Shown piece by piece: positions 24,370 to 35,010 of a stretch of DNA of 64,000 bases (position 1 is the first letter of the stretch; every line of letters begins with the position of its first letter). The stretch is from Aphrophora alni. Lineage: Eukaryota > Arthropoda > Insecta > Hemiptera > Aphrophoridae. A program made the translations under genes and the position numbers. A model generated the notes under the pieces. It was not told the DNA's origin, ran no database searches, and was given only the letters and a program-made list of their open reading frames with translations. The stretch is from contig OY740769.1 in assembly GCA_963513935.1 (NCBI GenBank), forward strand, positions 38,281,120 to 38,345,119. Reading direction: 5' to 3'.

Positions 24370-24995
24370 CTATTTTAATTTACATTTTTTAAAGAAACTG
24401 GTAAGATAACAAATATCTACATTTATTAGTTTTGTCCTGATACTACTTTTTACTACTTAGCATGGGAATACAACTCCCAGTAATATTATGTGTATATCCT
24501 CTCTAACTATTGGATTTTACTATGTATTGGTTGTTTTTCGATATTGTTTGAAGAAGTTCGATAACAACTTAAATCTTAAAATTATACCATTGCTATATAG
24601 TTGGATTTTTAACCGATGGTTAGAGAGTTTTTGCATTGTCGGGAAGATATACTAGACAAATTTTTACTCAATTTGGAACAAAAATTCAAAATAGATTAGA
24701 AATCTAAAAATTAAATTAATCAGGCTCCCAGAATGTATAAGATTTAACACATTTTACTTATTAAAAAGAAATATATAATAAATATTTTTTATATGTAATA
24801 ATTGAACTGTTTAACCAAATCCATTCAATTGTTTTATTACCGATATATTTAGAAATCTGAATTTAAAAAATAAAAATTCAAGGATAAAACTTTTAGAAAT
24901 GAAAGCTTTTACAGTAGGGTTTGTACATATGAGCTTTTATTCTGTGTTATATAATGTATTCCTCCCTATTACTTTTATGAAACAATATGTATACT
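24370..24995. other. No feature seen
   Basis: AT-rich spacer between the Penelope-like and Harbinger-like elements. Confidence 0.45.
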
Positions 24996-25614
24996 AGAGC
25001 GATATGATACGTATCTTATGGTCGTGATATGTGATAATTGACATATAAGATAGGCAACGCTAGTATGCGTTCAAACCGTGTTGTAGTTACTAAATACACC
25101 AGTGCGGTGACATCTATCGTAAGATATATGTATTAAATAACACGCTATGGCTGTCTCTTTAATCAATATTGTACAATAATTGAAAGTGGCAAGATTGGTA
25201 TATATTTTGTTTTACGACGAAAAACCATTACGCCCATCACCGCTTATTTAGAGTTACAATTAACGCGTTCTCAAAGAGGGGTGTCACAACTCGCGATAAA
25301 AATTGGAAACTTCTAGAGCTCATTCTATAAAATTCTTTGAATTTCTTTTTGTGTTCTAGTACAACTACCGACGAACTATGTTGCATGTTTATTAAATATA
25401 CTAATGCACACTTTCTTCCCTTCGTTATTCTCTTATCAAAATACCAATAATACTTAACGGAAATTACATCTTCACTTAAACGCTCATGATTACACCTGAT
25501 GAACTGACAAACAAATGTCTCTTGCAAGAGATCGTATAGCGTTGGTGTGTAGCAAAATTATCTTAAGATAATAAAAGTAGTGCAATGATCGTCCGATAAA
25601 CATCGTATTGCTCT
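24996..25614 (-). mobile_element. Harbinger/PIF-like deletion derivative
   Basis: AGAGCGATATGATA (24996-25009) and CATCGTATTGCTCT (25601-25614) are imperfect terminal inverted repeats, 11 of 14 positions matching. Between them, in reverse orientation, lies an N-terminal transposase fragment. At about 620 bp the element is far shorter than autonomous Harbinger elements, and the catalytic DDE region is absent. The expected 3-bp target duplication is not clear. Confidence 0.45.
25237..25527 (-). pseudogene. Harbinger-like transposase N-terminal fragment
   Basis: The 96-residue frame ends with FKEFYRMSSRSFQFLSRVVT then PLFE, which fits the N-terminal signature of Harbinger/HARBI1-type transposases (EF.YFRMS...F..LL..V.PLI). 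The preceding sequence (VYLINMQHSSSVVVLEHKKK) sits where these proteins have the W.HP.N.. segment. After LIVTLNKR the frame stops, where the family would continue into an ERLA..LRFLATG helix and then the DDE catalytic core. Neither is found further left. The start codon is uncertain. The family call rests on one motif, so confidence is moderate. Confidence 0.5.
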
Positions 25615-27405
25615 AATGTGTAGACGAGCAATGAATGCTAAAACACTGGATGCTTGGGAAACGGTTTCTGTCAGTAGAAATAAGGATAACATTGTTAATG
25701 TTGAGGTAGGTCTGGTTTTAATTCACTGAAAACTATTTATTTCTCTCACACCTTGTACACTTTATGCTTTATTCATTTTACCTTTAATATTTAATTAATG
25801 TTTTGTTACATACTTCATACGTCTGAAATTTATTACTTTTTGTGTATCCATTTTATTATTTTATAATTTTTATATTTTAAAATTACAATACTGTTTGATT
25901 AGTTTTATTATTCTTGTCCCTTTAATTTGCCACCGTTCCCTATAAGGTTCTTGTGTAAATTACTTCAGTAGTTATATTTGTAACTATATTGTTCATATTG
26001 TTCATGTGCTGATTGCAAGGAGGGGTTAAGGTATGTTCTTATTATTATTATTTTTAAATTATAGAAATAAATAAATGTTTTCATTTATTTGTAAAAATTT
26101 AATTTGTTAATGTTGACATGGATTGTGTAATTTCATTATGGAATGAATTTCATTAAAATTCCTTTGGTTTGAAGTAAATCCAGTTACGACAGTGATAGTT
26201 AAAACCTCTCTGCTTAGTCGGTGAATATAACAGAGCTTCTCTAATACTCAATACATGTTTATATGTTTTTTAATTAATAAACACGTTAGTTTAAGAATGA
26301 GAATGTTCTCCCGTTACAGGAAAATGTCTACGTTGCTGTCTAGATGATATGACAATCACAGTCTGTGAATTGCACATGCATAATAGTTTTTAGCAGGATG
26401 CAATTTTCAAGCCAATTCCACAGCTAGGTCACACACAACGGTGTCGAGGGGAGAGACAAGTGGCTGGACTTTTGTTCTAGAATTGCATCCGCTGCAAAGA
26501 ATGCACAGAGTCAGAAATCGTGTTATTCCCGTTTATATTCAGCACAGTGCAGTTAAAGTTTTCTGTAATACATAATTTTCTTATACAAACATTCTTGATT
26601 CAAGTTTCTTAAAAATTGTATTTTGTTAATGAAATGAAATCAACCTAATATGAACTGTTCAAAAACATTGCACAAACTTTTTCACTCGCCCAAATAAAAA
26701 CGAACTAAAACTAATTGTCACCAAAAATGTAATTTCGTTAGTTAACAATCAAAACTGGAAACGTCGCCTATGAAACAACAATTTATATATATATATATAC
26801 AAATAAAGACCTTGCTTCGTTTGTTTCAACAAAGTAACTCGTCCACATCATATTTTGTATTTTGATAAATATTCCTGTACCTTGCTAATTTTTTATCATA
26901 GATGCTTAGATCCAGAACAGAAAAAGTACATTACCAAAAAGTAGCATTTCAATAGCCAAGTCATTATTCTTTCTCATCTGCATTCACTACACTAAACGGT
27001 TGTGTTGATTGCAAATGTGGATGATGATTTAAGATTTAATTGTGTTGATACGCTGTTTAGGTTATTTTCTAATCAGTTATTAATTAAGAATTTCCACAAG
27101 TTTTGTTAATTAAGTTATTGTGAAATATAAAGAAACTAGAAGAAACAGAAAAATGATTAGGCACTCCGTTTTACAATGTTCAGAATATAACCTATGATAT
27201 TCTGATAATCTTACTTTTAATTTTAAAACTTTGTATGTAACTATTAATTTGAAGGAAAACTTCAATTTATAATTCTGAGCAATCAGAAAATCATTACGAT
27301 GATTTCACTTAAAGTAGTTTTCTTTCTATTCACATATTAGATAATATTAGCGATATAAAATTAATATTTTCTACAAAAAATATATACAGAGTATTTCCGA
27401 AAATC
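25615..27405. other. No gene seen
   Basis: AT-rich. At about 26310-26530 the composition is slightly richer in GC, with an acceptor-like CTCCCGTTACAG followed by a short Cys-rich frame (GKCLRCCLDDMTITVCELHM) that soon stops. A (TA)n run lies at about 26786-26800. At 26668 the string CACAAACTTTTTCACTCGCC is the inverted form of the GAGTGAGAAAGTTTGTGCA string of 1.69 kb. Confidence 0.4.
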
Positions 27406-27411
27406 CTTCCA

Positions 27412-28500
27412 AAACTTCAGAAGTTTATTCTTCATTTCAAAACCAATGAAAAATGTATATAAACATATTTCTTAAATGCTTAGTTTTCTATTTAGCGATC
27501 ATTTTGTGTTCTTAACAAACAAATCATCTTTTTAACAATAAATTATATGGAGTTGAAATTTTGCATGCTACTTAGAGTTAAAAAGATCCAATTTGAGTAA
27601 AATAATAAATCGGTTTACTTTACTCATTTCAAAATGGTAGATAATTAAACTTTTTAATGTGGAATAATCTCAAAACCGTAAATTTTAGAAAATATTTCCG
27701 GTTTACTTTACTCGTTTCAAAATGGTGGATATTTAAACTTTTTAATGTGGAATAATCTCAAAACCGTAAATTTTACAAAATATTTCCGGTTTACTTTACT
27801 CATTTCAAAATGGTGGATATTTAAACTTTTTAATGTGGAATAATCTCAAAACCGTAAATTTTACAAAATATTTCCGGTTTACTTTACTCATTTCAAAATG
27901 GTGGATATTTAAACTTTTTAATGTGGAATAATCTCAAAACCGTAAATTTTACAAAATATTTCCGGTTTACTTTACTCATTTCAAAATGGTGGATATTTAA
28001 ACTTTTTAATGTGGAATAATCTCAAAACCGTAAATTTTACAAAATATTTCCGGTTTACATTACTCATTTCAAAATGGTGGATATTTAAACTTTTTAATGT
28101 GGAATAATCTCAAAACCGTACATTTTACAAAATATTTTAAAGAGACAAAATATTTTTATTTTTTACGATAAAAAATATGGTATTTATTCTTTCTGTAGCT
28201 TAAATATTAACTGAGTTATCCACAAAAAATCTGGGTATTTATATCCAAAACAGAACAAACATTTTTGCACAAAAAAATCATTTCCCCAAAAATTGTATTT
28301 TTAAATATTTTATAAAATTATCGGTTTTTAGGATATTCGACGTTAAATCCTTTAAATATCTGAAATTTTAAAATAAGTAAAGGATATAGATTGATTATTT
28401 TTCTCGAATTGGGTTTCATAACACTAAAGTAGGCTAGCATGTAAAAAAAAAACTCCATAACATTTACTGTTAAAAAGATATGATTTTTTTAATATAAATA
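27412..28500. mobile_element. Foldback-type element with an amplified 88-bp unit
   Basis: The left part (27412-28220) is related in order and sequence to 32358-32705. The right part (about 28310-28495) is the reverse complement of about 27525-27700: shared strings include CATATCTTTTTAACAGTAAA then TTATGGAGTT, and CATGCTA. The element therefore folds back on itself. Between the arms the unit has expanded into a six-copy array. No protein-coding sequence is present. It is probably a non-autonomous transposon. Confidence 0.65.
27611..28138 (+). repeat. 88-bp tandem array, six copies
   Basis: Copies start at 27611, 27699, 27787, 27875, 27963 and 28051 with CGGTTTACTTTACTCATTTC, exactly 88 bp apart. 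Each contains AAAATGGTGGATATTTAAAC, TTTTTAATGTGGAATAATCT and CAAAACCGTAAATTTTACAA. Copy 1 is the most diverged (GGTAGATAATTAAAC). Copies 2-6 differ by one or two bases each, so expansion was recent relative to the element. Confidence 0.95.
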
Positions 28501-28511
28501 AAATATTTAAT

Positions 28512-28760
28512 TACCTTAGGTCCGTCTTGTGACTTCGTTGTTGATTGCTTCTTACATGTTTCGAGGCCGTAACCTCATCATCAGAAAATTACTTTGTTCA
28601 CTTTGAAGAACTCGTCATTGATTATATTAAAAAACACATTTAACACAAGAACATACACTGACACAAAAATAAAAACAATAAAAACACATTATATGAGCTT
28701 GTCTGACATTGTGTGCTCTATCGACAATATTTACGTTAAAAACACAAAATATCGATGAGA
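28512..28760 (-). mobile_element. Solo PLE-type terminal fragment with GAAAC-hairpin cassette
   Basis: Read on the minus strand: TGTGTTTTTATTGTTTTTAT, then CTGATGATGAGGTTACGGCC, TCGAAACATG, AAGTCACAAGACGGACC and TAAGGTAATT. The cassette has stem GAGG/CCTC with loop TTACGG between CTGATGA-T and GAAAC. The following AAGTCACAAGACGGA is shared with the repeats at 33.65 and 34.37 kb (CAAGTCACAAGATGGAGTAAG), tying these fragments to one family. No coding sequence remains. Confidence 0.5.
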
Positions 28761-29139
28761 TAGAAAACTAAGATTTTTAGGAAATTTTTATTTAAAAATT
28801 TTCATTGGTGAGGTATATGGTGCTGACGTTTTGGAACATATTGTCAAACATTCTGTATATAGTGAATGGAGTTTTGTATATATATATATATATGATGACT
28901 AAAAGAAATTTCCACTCTCCTTTACCTATATTATTTGAAAATAGATAAACAAGATTTGGGGGTTCTACTTTTTAGTGTGGATAATTTTCTTTTTTTAGGA
29001 CGTTGGAGCGCAACGATAACTCAAAATTTAAAATGTTCTTTTTAACGGTTTGATGAAACGAAAAAAATACAAGTAGAACAAATTTTTTGGACAGCCGAAA
29101 CTAAAATGGCGGTTTTAAAATTATGACCTTATTTTGCAT
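28761..29139. other. No feature seen except a (TA)n run
   Basis: AT-rich, with a short TATATATATATATATA run at about 28877. Confidence 0.4.
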
Positions 29140-29568
29140 TAACTTTTTCAGACCCCCACACACAGTCAAACTAATAATCAATGCAAAAATATTGTACAAC
29201 TTTCTCACATACCGAGACATATTAAAACTTTGCACTCACTTTCTCAGGCTCCCATAGATAGTCAAATTAATAATCAATGCAAAAATATTATATAAACATT
29301 CTCACATATCCATACATATTAAAACTAAAAATCGACGAGAAATATAGCACTAAATGTCTCAGACTCCCTTACATAGTCAATCTAATAATTAATGCTAAAA
29401 TATTGAACAAACTTTCTCACATACCCATAAATATTAAAACTAAAAATCTACGAAAAATATTTCACTAACTTTCTTAGACTTCCATGCAGTCAAACTAATA
29501 ATCAATAAAAAAAATATTGCCAAAATATTCTCACATGCCCATACACAGGTAAAACTAAAAATCTACTT
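29140..29568 (+). repeat. Diverged satellite-like tandem repeat, period about 115 bp, four copies
   Basis: Units begin near 29140, 29236, 29351 and 29465, each with a variant of CTTTCTCAGACTCCCATA, then AGTCAAACTAATAATCAATG, AAAATATT, CTTTCTCACATACCCATA and ATTAAAACTAAAAATCTACG. The first unit lacks about 20 bp at its end. Divergence between copies is clear, so this is an old array. Confidence 0.85.
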
Positions 29569-30254
29569 TACTGAAAGTGCAAATTTGTATTAATTAAATT
29601 ATTATTAATTTTTAAAATAACATTTATAGTTTTCACTTATATTTACCGTCCCACGACGGTAACATTTATTCTATTTATCTAATCCAACTTACACACAAGA
29701 AATATGAACAAAAAACTGTTTATAGTGTTCATTAATTTGCTTTAATCGTACAATTTAACATGTAGGATTAGGTTAAAAACATTAACTGATTAGAACCCCA
29801 GGCATTTCTATCTTTTAAACCCATAAATTCCCTTCGAAGCAAATAAAACATCGCGTTGCACATAATATTCTAAGTGGTATAGGATAGGTCGCCATGATGT
29901 CACTTCAATCGTTAAAGCAAGCCTTAAAGGTAACGGCAGTTAAGTCCCTTCATTCCGTAAATGCAATCCTTTCTCAGAATGTAATCAAATAAGGGAGCTT
30001 AGGTATTGCAGAGGTATAAATCAAATCCAGCTGGACTTCATGATCTTAGTAATCTGCAATGAAAAGGAAGGCTCTCTCAGGTGTTTAGGTTATTTCGATT
30101 CATCTGATATAGTCTTCCTTAATGGTGTCATTTTTTTAACACTGGGTATTTGAAATATATCTAAATATTTATAGGTATATTTAATATATAAATTTATAAT
30201 ATAACTGTAAAAAGTCATTAAACTATATTTACAGCTATCAAATAATAAACAACC
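29569..30254. other. No feature seen
   Basis: Unremarkable AT-rich sequence. Confidence 0.4.
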
Positions 30255-30450
30255 CAATATTCCACAGTAATTATTTTATTTGTTCAACACGATGTTTCAG
30301 CGACTTATCAGTCATCCTCATTTGTTACACAAACCTTCTTAGTAGTGAACTATCACAGAAGTTTGTGTAGATGTAAGAATTAATGAAGATGACTTAGTGT
30401 CGAAACGTAGTACTGATTAAATAAAGTGTTTATTGTGGCAGTTGTAGTTT
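30255..30450. repeat. Facing pair of GAAAC-hairpin cassettes (short foldback)
   Basis: The left half, read on the minus strand, has ATGAGGATGACTGATAAGTC then GCTGAAACATCG and AAATAAAATAATTACTGTGG. The right half on the plus strand has ATGAAGATGACTTAGTGTCG then AAACGTAGTACTGATTAAAT and AAAGTGTTTATTGTGGCAG. The two halves are inverted relatives of each other about 40 bp apart, giving a long imperfect hairpin. Confidence 0.55.
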
Positions 30451-30814
30451 TAATTTTATTTGGTGATGAAGTTTCTACTCATTTCAAGTAATATATATAG
30501 ACCTACGTGAACTTTAAAGCTATAATATTTGTCACATACTTATTACTATACCTTCTACGGACTACTCATAGCTTGTTGTGTATGAAACTAAAGAATAAGA
30601 CAAGTTAGCTGAGTAGATATCACGGATTTTCCTGAGAATGTGTTCGGTCCTTATCAGACCAGGTAACTTTTCGTACTTATGGTAATTTGGTTTTGAGTGT
30701 TGGAAGTACATTTCATTGGGCTTGTTATCTTTTAAGATAACGGGTGTCTTCCAGGGGCTCAATTATGATGAGTACAACTGGAGCATTCGTAAGTACCCAT
30801 ACCTACCTTTATTT

Positions 30815-30905
30815 GGTCTTGGGCTAGATCCCACTCTTTCATCTTTTACTAGGCTTTACATGACATCTTTTACATGTCTCACTAGGCTCTTTTTATGTTC
30901 CGACC
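30815..30905 (+). repeat. SINE type 1 fragment
   Basis: TTGGTCTTGGGCTAGATCCC (B-box region), then ACTCTTTCATC and ATGTTCCGACC match the central part of the type 1 SINE (compare 61.43 kb: TTCTGTTCCGACCCTGAC). The head and 3' end are missing. Its right edge merges directly into repeat family Y. Confidence 0.6.
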
Positions 30906-31247
30906 TAAAAACATCAGCTGAGGTCGAGGTCATCAGCTGTTACTTTGTTTATACGAATTAATTAACGATTGCAAAGAATCTATAAAAACAACCGATACTC
31001 TCGATTTTAAATAACAGATAAAACAGCTGTTACCATCGATTTTTAAATAAGTACCACTAACAGAAACTAAACAGCTGTAATAGCTGCAAACTTGTGTAAT
31101 TTGTCCAAACTTTTGAAGGTAAATAGGTTATAAACTTTTAGTTTTTGTGAAATTGTTTTCTTATATTGTTTGCAGTATAACGAAAAATGTAGTTCATCAG
31201 TGGGACCAAAAGAAGCTTTTCGATCCTTGCTCATTTTCCTTGACTAG
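30900..31247 (+). repeat. Dispersed repeat family Y, copy 1
   Basis: This copy contains ACCTAAAAACATCAGCTGAG, then GTCATCAGCTGTTAC, ATACGAATTAATTAACGATT, AACAACCGATACTCTCGATT, TTTTTGTGAAATTGTTTTCT, GCAGTATAACGAAAAATGTA and CCAAAAGAAGCTTTTCGATC. Its inverted counterpart is at 37945-38222. This copy carries about 65 extra bases (about 31047-31115) absent from the other, and four CAGCTG sites. Confidence 0.85.
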
Positions 31248-31974
31248 GGTCTCTATTTTATGATCTTTGTTTTCTTTTTAAATTTTTAACCACAAGCTGA
31301 CGAGGAATGATTTGTTACATGATCTGTGGCTTGGATGTTTCGTTACAATATTTAACTTAAGTTTTTTGAATGAGACCAGTGATAGTTTTGTTATGCTTCC
31401 AAACTTAGACAGTAAGGATTAAAGTAGACTCATTAAAAAAAAAAACTTATGAGAGTATAGTGAAGTGAAAGATCATAATGACCTCTTGTTCTAAGGGCAG
31501 ACTGCAAAGAAAATATCTGCTTTAAAAAAATGAGAGATCTCGGACTACTTTTTTTAGTAAAGAATGGAACAAGTAAGTAGTCAATGAGTTGGCATGTTTG
31601 AATAGAGGGACGTAAATATATCCCTAAGGATTTTTGTTTTGCTTTGTAATTAAATTAACTGTTTTAATTTAGAGATATGAAATTTTATTTATTAAAATTT
31701 TCTAGTAAATAGCTGCACAACTTTTTCTTACACCATTGGGATTACTCTCCACAATTACAATATCTTGTTTCGGTTAATACATGCAAAACTAATACGAAAA
31801 TAAACTTTTATCGCGTTAGTTTAAAGTCACCTTTCTAAATTTTACTCAACCAATAACATTGATTTTGCCGGAATCTGTTAGTTCATGACTCAAATACTAA
31901 AATAAATGAAATGTTGTTTAATATAACATATATATGTGAACATAAATTTCAATTTATTATCTTTAATTATGATA
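31248..31974. other. No feature seen
   Basis: AT-rich spacer. Confidence 0.4.
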
Positions 31975-31977
31975 ACG

Positions 31978-32030
31978 TAACACGTTTCGAACGCTAACAG
32001 GTGGCTTCCTCAGATTAAATTATGTTGATG
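31978..32030 (-). repeat. GAAAC cassette, isolated
   Basis: On the minus strand: ATCTGAGGAAGCCACCTGTT, then AGCGTTCGAAACGTG. It has the CTGAGGA...GAAACG layout of the other cassettes with a weaker hairpin. Confidence 0.4.
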
Positions 32031-32357
32031 AAGAAATTTAAATTTTGAATTTGTGCGTAGAAAACGTCTTGAGCTTTATGAAAATTCAAGATTTTTAAAT
32101 GGATTTTTATCGACTGTAAGACATATATTTAGGTATTACATCTAGTAAGGTATTACTAGGAGATTCTTGCACAAAACCTGTGTATAAAAGTTGAACTACA
32201 ATAGAAAATAAATGTAAGCAGGTCACCTACCGGACTCTGTCAATACTGGGTCAAATTGAAGACGTAAGATAAATTGATTTTTCAACATCACTGTATTGAA
32301 AAAATAAACTATTGACGTACAAAAAAGTATTATATACAGATTAAAAAAAAAAAATTC

Positions 32358-33240
32358 AAAAACTCCAGGACTTATTTCTCACATCAAAAACAATTAAAAA
32401 GTTTATATAAACATATTTTATAAAACGATTACTTTTTTATCTAGCCGCCACTTAGTATTTTTAACAAAAACATTCATATCTTTTTAACGATAAAAGATAT
32501 GGAGTTGATTGAAATTTTGCATTATAGTATTATAAAATCCCATTTTGAGAAAAGTAATCAACCAATTCCTTTACTCACTTGAAAATGGTGGCTTTTTAAA
32601 CTTTTTAATGTCAAGTATCTCAAAAACTTACAAGAGACAAAATATATATCTTTTTTTTAACGACAAATAATATATTTATTTATTCTTTCTGTAGCTTGAA
32701 GGATAATTGAGTTAGACAAAAATTGAAAACTTTAAAACTTGGTAATTGTTACAACACCCACGATTATATAAAACCAAAATTATTTTTTGAATTCTGCAAA
32801 TCTTTATCTCTAACCTTCTAAAGGACACTGAGTTATCAATACACCTAATTATAATATGTAAATATTGTCTCTTGTAATTATAAATTAAAAATGCAATTAT
32901 AAATATTTTAAGTTTATGGTGTAGAACAAGTTTATTAATATAAAATTTAACAAATATTGTGATGGAATATTTTTGTTGCGAAATAAAGCATTTTTTCATT
33001 TCATTTCATATTGTCTCTTGTAAATTCGTTTTTTGAGATATTCGATGTTAAAAAGCTTAAATAGCCCCCCTTTTGAATTGAACAAAGGATTCATTTGTCA
33101 TTTGTTTTTCAATGAACAAAGGAATTTTAATTGATCGATCATTTTTCTCAAATTGGGATTTTATAACACTAAGTATCATATGAAGAACATATGAGAAAAA
33201 AAGCTCAAGGTATGTCCAAATTTACCTAAATATTAAATTT
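32358..33240. mobile_element. Foldback-type element, second copy (single 88-bp-like unit)
   Basis: The left part parallels 27412-28220: TTTATATAAACATATTTTAT, ATATCTTTTTAACGATAAA, GATATGGAGTTGA and TTGAAATTTTGCAT, then one unit with ACTTGAAAATGGTGGCTTTT and TAAACTTTTTAATGTCAAGT. The right part (about 33005-33215) is its reverse complement (TTTTTTGAGATATTCGATGT, TAAAAAGCTTAAA, AATTGGGATTTTATAACACT). The centre (about 32720-33000) is unrelated AT-rich sequence. Confidence 0.65.
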
Positions 33241-33640
33241 GTTAAAACATTGATCCGTTTGTTTGAGCCCAGACGACCTCCGTGTAAACTCAACATCAAT
33301 TGTTTCGGATATTTGTTTCACTTTGTCATGACAGCTGTTTCGGTACTAGCACCATCATCAGATGTCTTTCACACACATTAAACATTAATACACAAGATAC
33401 AAAAAACAAATGAACGAAAATATTGAATAATATTAGTAGCCTTACTGCAGTATACGTCAAAGTTTAAATTGAAGGTTGTGGCCACATCCTATAGTTGTGG
33501 TAGTCCACTACATACTGAGCTATTTTCAACCAAGCTATCAGACAGGTTGGGGGTATTGACATGGTGTTATTATCTATGATGGCCTGAGTATAAAACAAAC
33601 AGTTGGATGCAAAGTTAAGTTTATTCTAAGTTATTTAATA

Positions 33641-34512
33641 CCAGAAGCGAGTCTGAAGATGGAACCAACGTTCTGAAACGCGTAACATATGTTACAAAAC
33701 AAGTCACAAGATGGAGTAAGTATTAAGTATTAAATAACTTTGATTAAAATTTGTGACTTTGATACGATTACTCAAAAATGCGTTTTAATAACTTTCAGGA
33801 AGCAAGTCAGCCAGAAAAGTATTCAAATTTCAAAACATTAAGATCAAACTTTTAAAGACTAATTTACACATAAAGTTTACAAGCACTGTATCAAAAATAA
33901 GTTAACACTCTATTCAAAATAAATAACAATTCACGAGCCGCAAGTATAATAAAAAAACGTGCTCAAATAATGTGGGTAAAAGAAGAACTCAGATCGTTGT
34001 ACGCAAAAAAATCGGAACTAAAAATAAATAGAATTTTATAAGTCTCGTTTAGAATTACTTGATAGCGTTCATCCAGCCTTAATAAATGGATGGCATTGAG
34101 GAGTTTGAAATTTATAAAGCTTTCAAAGAAAATAAAAGTGATGTATTGAATGACAAACTTAAATTCCGATCGGTATACGCGCGATAACTCGTCAAATGAT
34201 ACCGCGATGACCTTGATAGATAACGCAGTGGACAAACCAAGATAAAGAACCTTTACTTCAGTCGTTCTTGAACTGTTGGTGTACAACCGTCGCGCATTTG
34301 AGTGTTATTGGTTTATTGTATGTGTTGTTTAAGTTGTGTAGTGTTTTAATGTTTTAACGATCTCTCAGGAGCGAGTCTGAAGATAAAACATACGTTCTTA
34401 AACGCATAACATATGTTACAAAATAAGTCACAAGACGAAGTAAGTATTAAATAACTCAGATTAAAATTTGCGACTTGGATACGATTACTCAAAAATGAGT
34501 TTTAATAAAGTA
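33641..34512 (+). repeat. Nested block bounded by 150-bp direct repeats with GAAAC cassettes
   Basis: 33647-33800 and 34366-34512 share GCGAGTCTGAAGATGGAACC/GCGAGTCTGAAGATAAAACA, GTTCTGAAACGCG/GTTCTTAAACGC, TAACATATGTTACAAAACAA, GTCACAAGA and GATACGATTACTCAAAAATG. The interior has a decayed plus-strand frame (WVKEELRSLYAKKSELK, and in another frame MDGIEEFEIYKAFKENKS) that is vaguely PLE-like. An open minus-strand frame over the same bases has no recognisable motif. The likely origin is a third PLE fragment with direct terminal copies. Confidence 0.5.
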
Positions 34513-34780
34513 TCTGGTTTTGTTTTTAAGTATTTGTAAATTTAGAACTCTTCCAATATATCCAGGATTTTACCTTTATTTAGTGTACGTAGGTTTTCAA
34601 GATTTTTCTTTATGTCAGTATATTTGTGGTCTTCATTAATTAGGCGTTCTGCATACGTGGATCTAACTCCTGTTATACATAACAGGTGTTGTTATTATGT
34701 GGTAAATGCTTCTTAAATCGAGTTTTAAAATTCCTTCCAGTTTGACCAATCATCACAGGATTTTATATAGACCACTTTTT
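34513..34780 (-). pseudogene. Decayed PLE GIY-YIG endonuclease C-terminus
   Basis: The minus strand reads VVYIKSC and, after a frameshift, MIGQTGRNFKTRFKKHLPHN, a clear GIY-YIG signature (GVY.I.C...IGQTGR.F..RF.EH). Stops and further shifts follow. Then come SYAERLINEDHKYTDI and NLRTLNKGKILDILEE with IYKYLKTKPDTLL, the typical PLE C-terminal tail (..H...DI..NL..L...K..LD.LE.FEIYK). The product would act as the element's nicking endonuclease. This copy cannot encode it because of several stops and indels. Confidence 0.75.
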
Positions 34781-35010
34781 GTATAAGGATCGAAAAGCGT
34801 ATACAGGCTGCCATGTTGAAGAGTAATTTGAGGCTGCCTGCCTGGGTTCACTTTCACCTGTACTGTAGTACTGATATTATTCAATATTTTATTTTATTTT
34901 ATTTTGTGTATTGTGTTTTAGTGTTTAATGTGTGTGTGTGAATGTCATCTGATGGTGGTACTAGTACCGAAACAGCTGTCAAAGTGAGACAAACATATGA
35001 AAACAAAGAG

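Larger units (their letters stand above)
33285..35010 (-). mobile_element. Older Penelope-like element with inverted terminal copies, interrupted by another repeat
   Basis: The left arm (about 33285-33455, minus) and right arm (about 34865-35005, plus) are inverted copies sharing ATATTATTCAATATTTT, TGTTTAATGTGTGTG, CATCTGATGATGGTGCTAGT, CCGAAACAGCTGTC and AAAGTGAAACAAATAT. Between them a minus-strand GIY-YIG remnant (34513-34780) abuts the right arm, as in the young element at 22.7 kb. A block at 33641-34512 interrupts the element. I could not find a target-site duplication at the outer ends. Confidence 0.6.

Noticed and set aside
27611..28138. Regular repeats that might suggest a CRISPR array
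   Set aside because: Contiguous 88-bp units with no unique spacers, inside a foldback element in a eukaryotic sequence.
33963..34286. 107-residue minus-strand ORF
   Set aside because: No motif. Lies inside the nested repeat block, and plus-strand reading looks more PLE-like.
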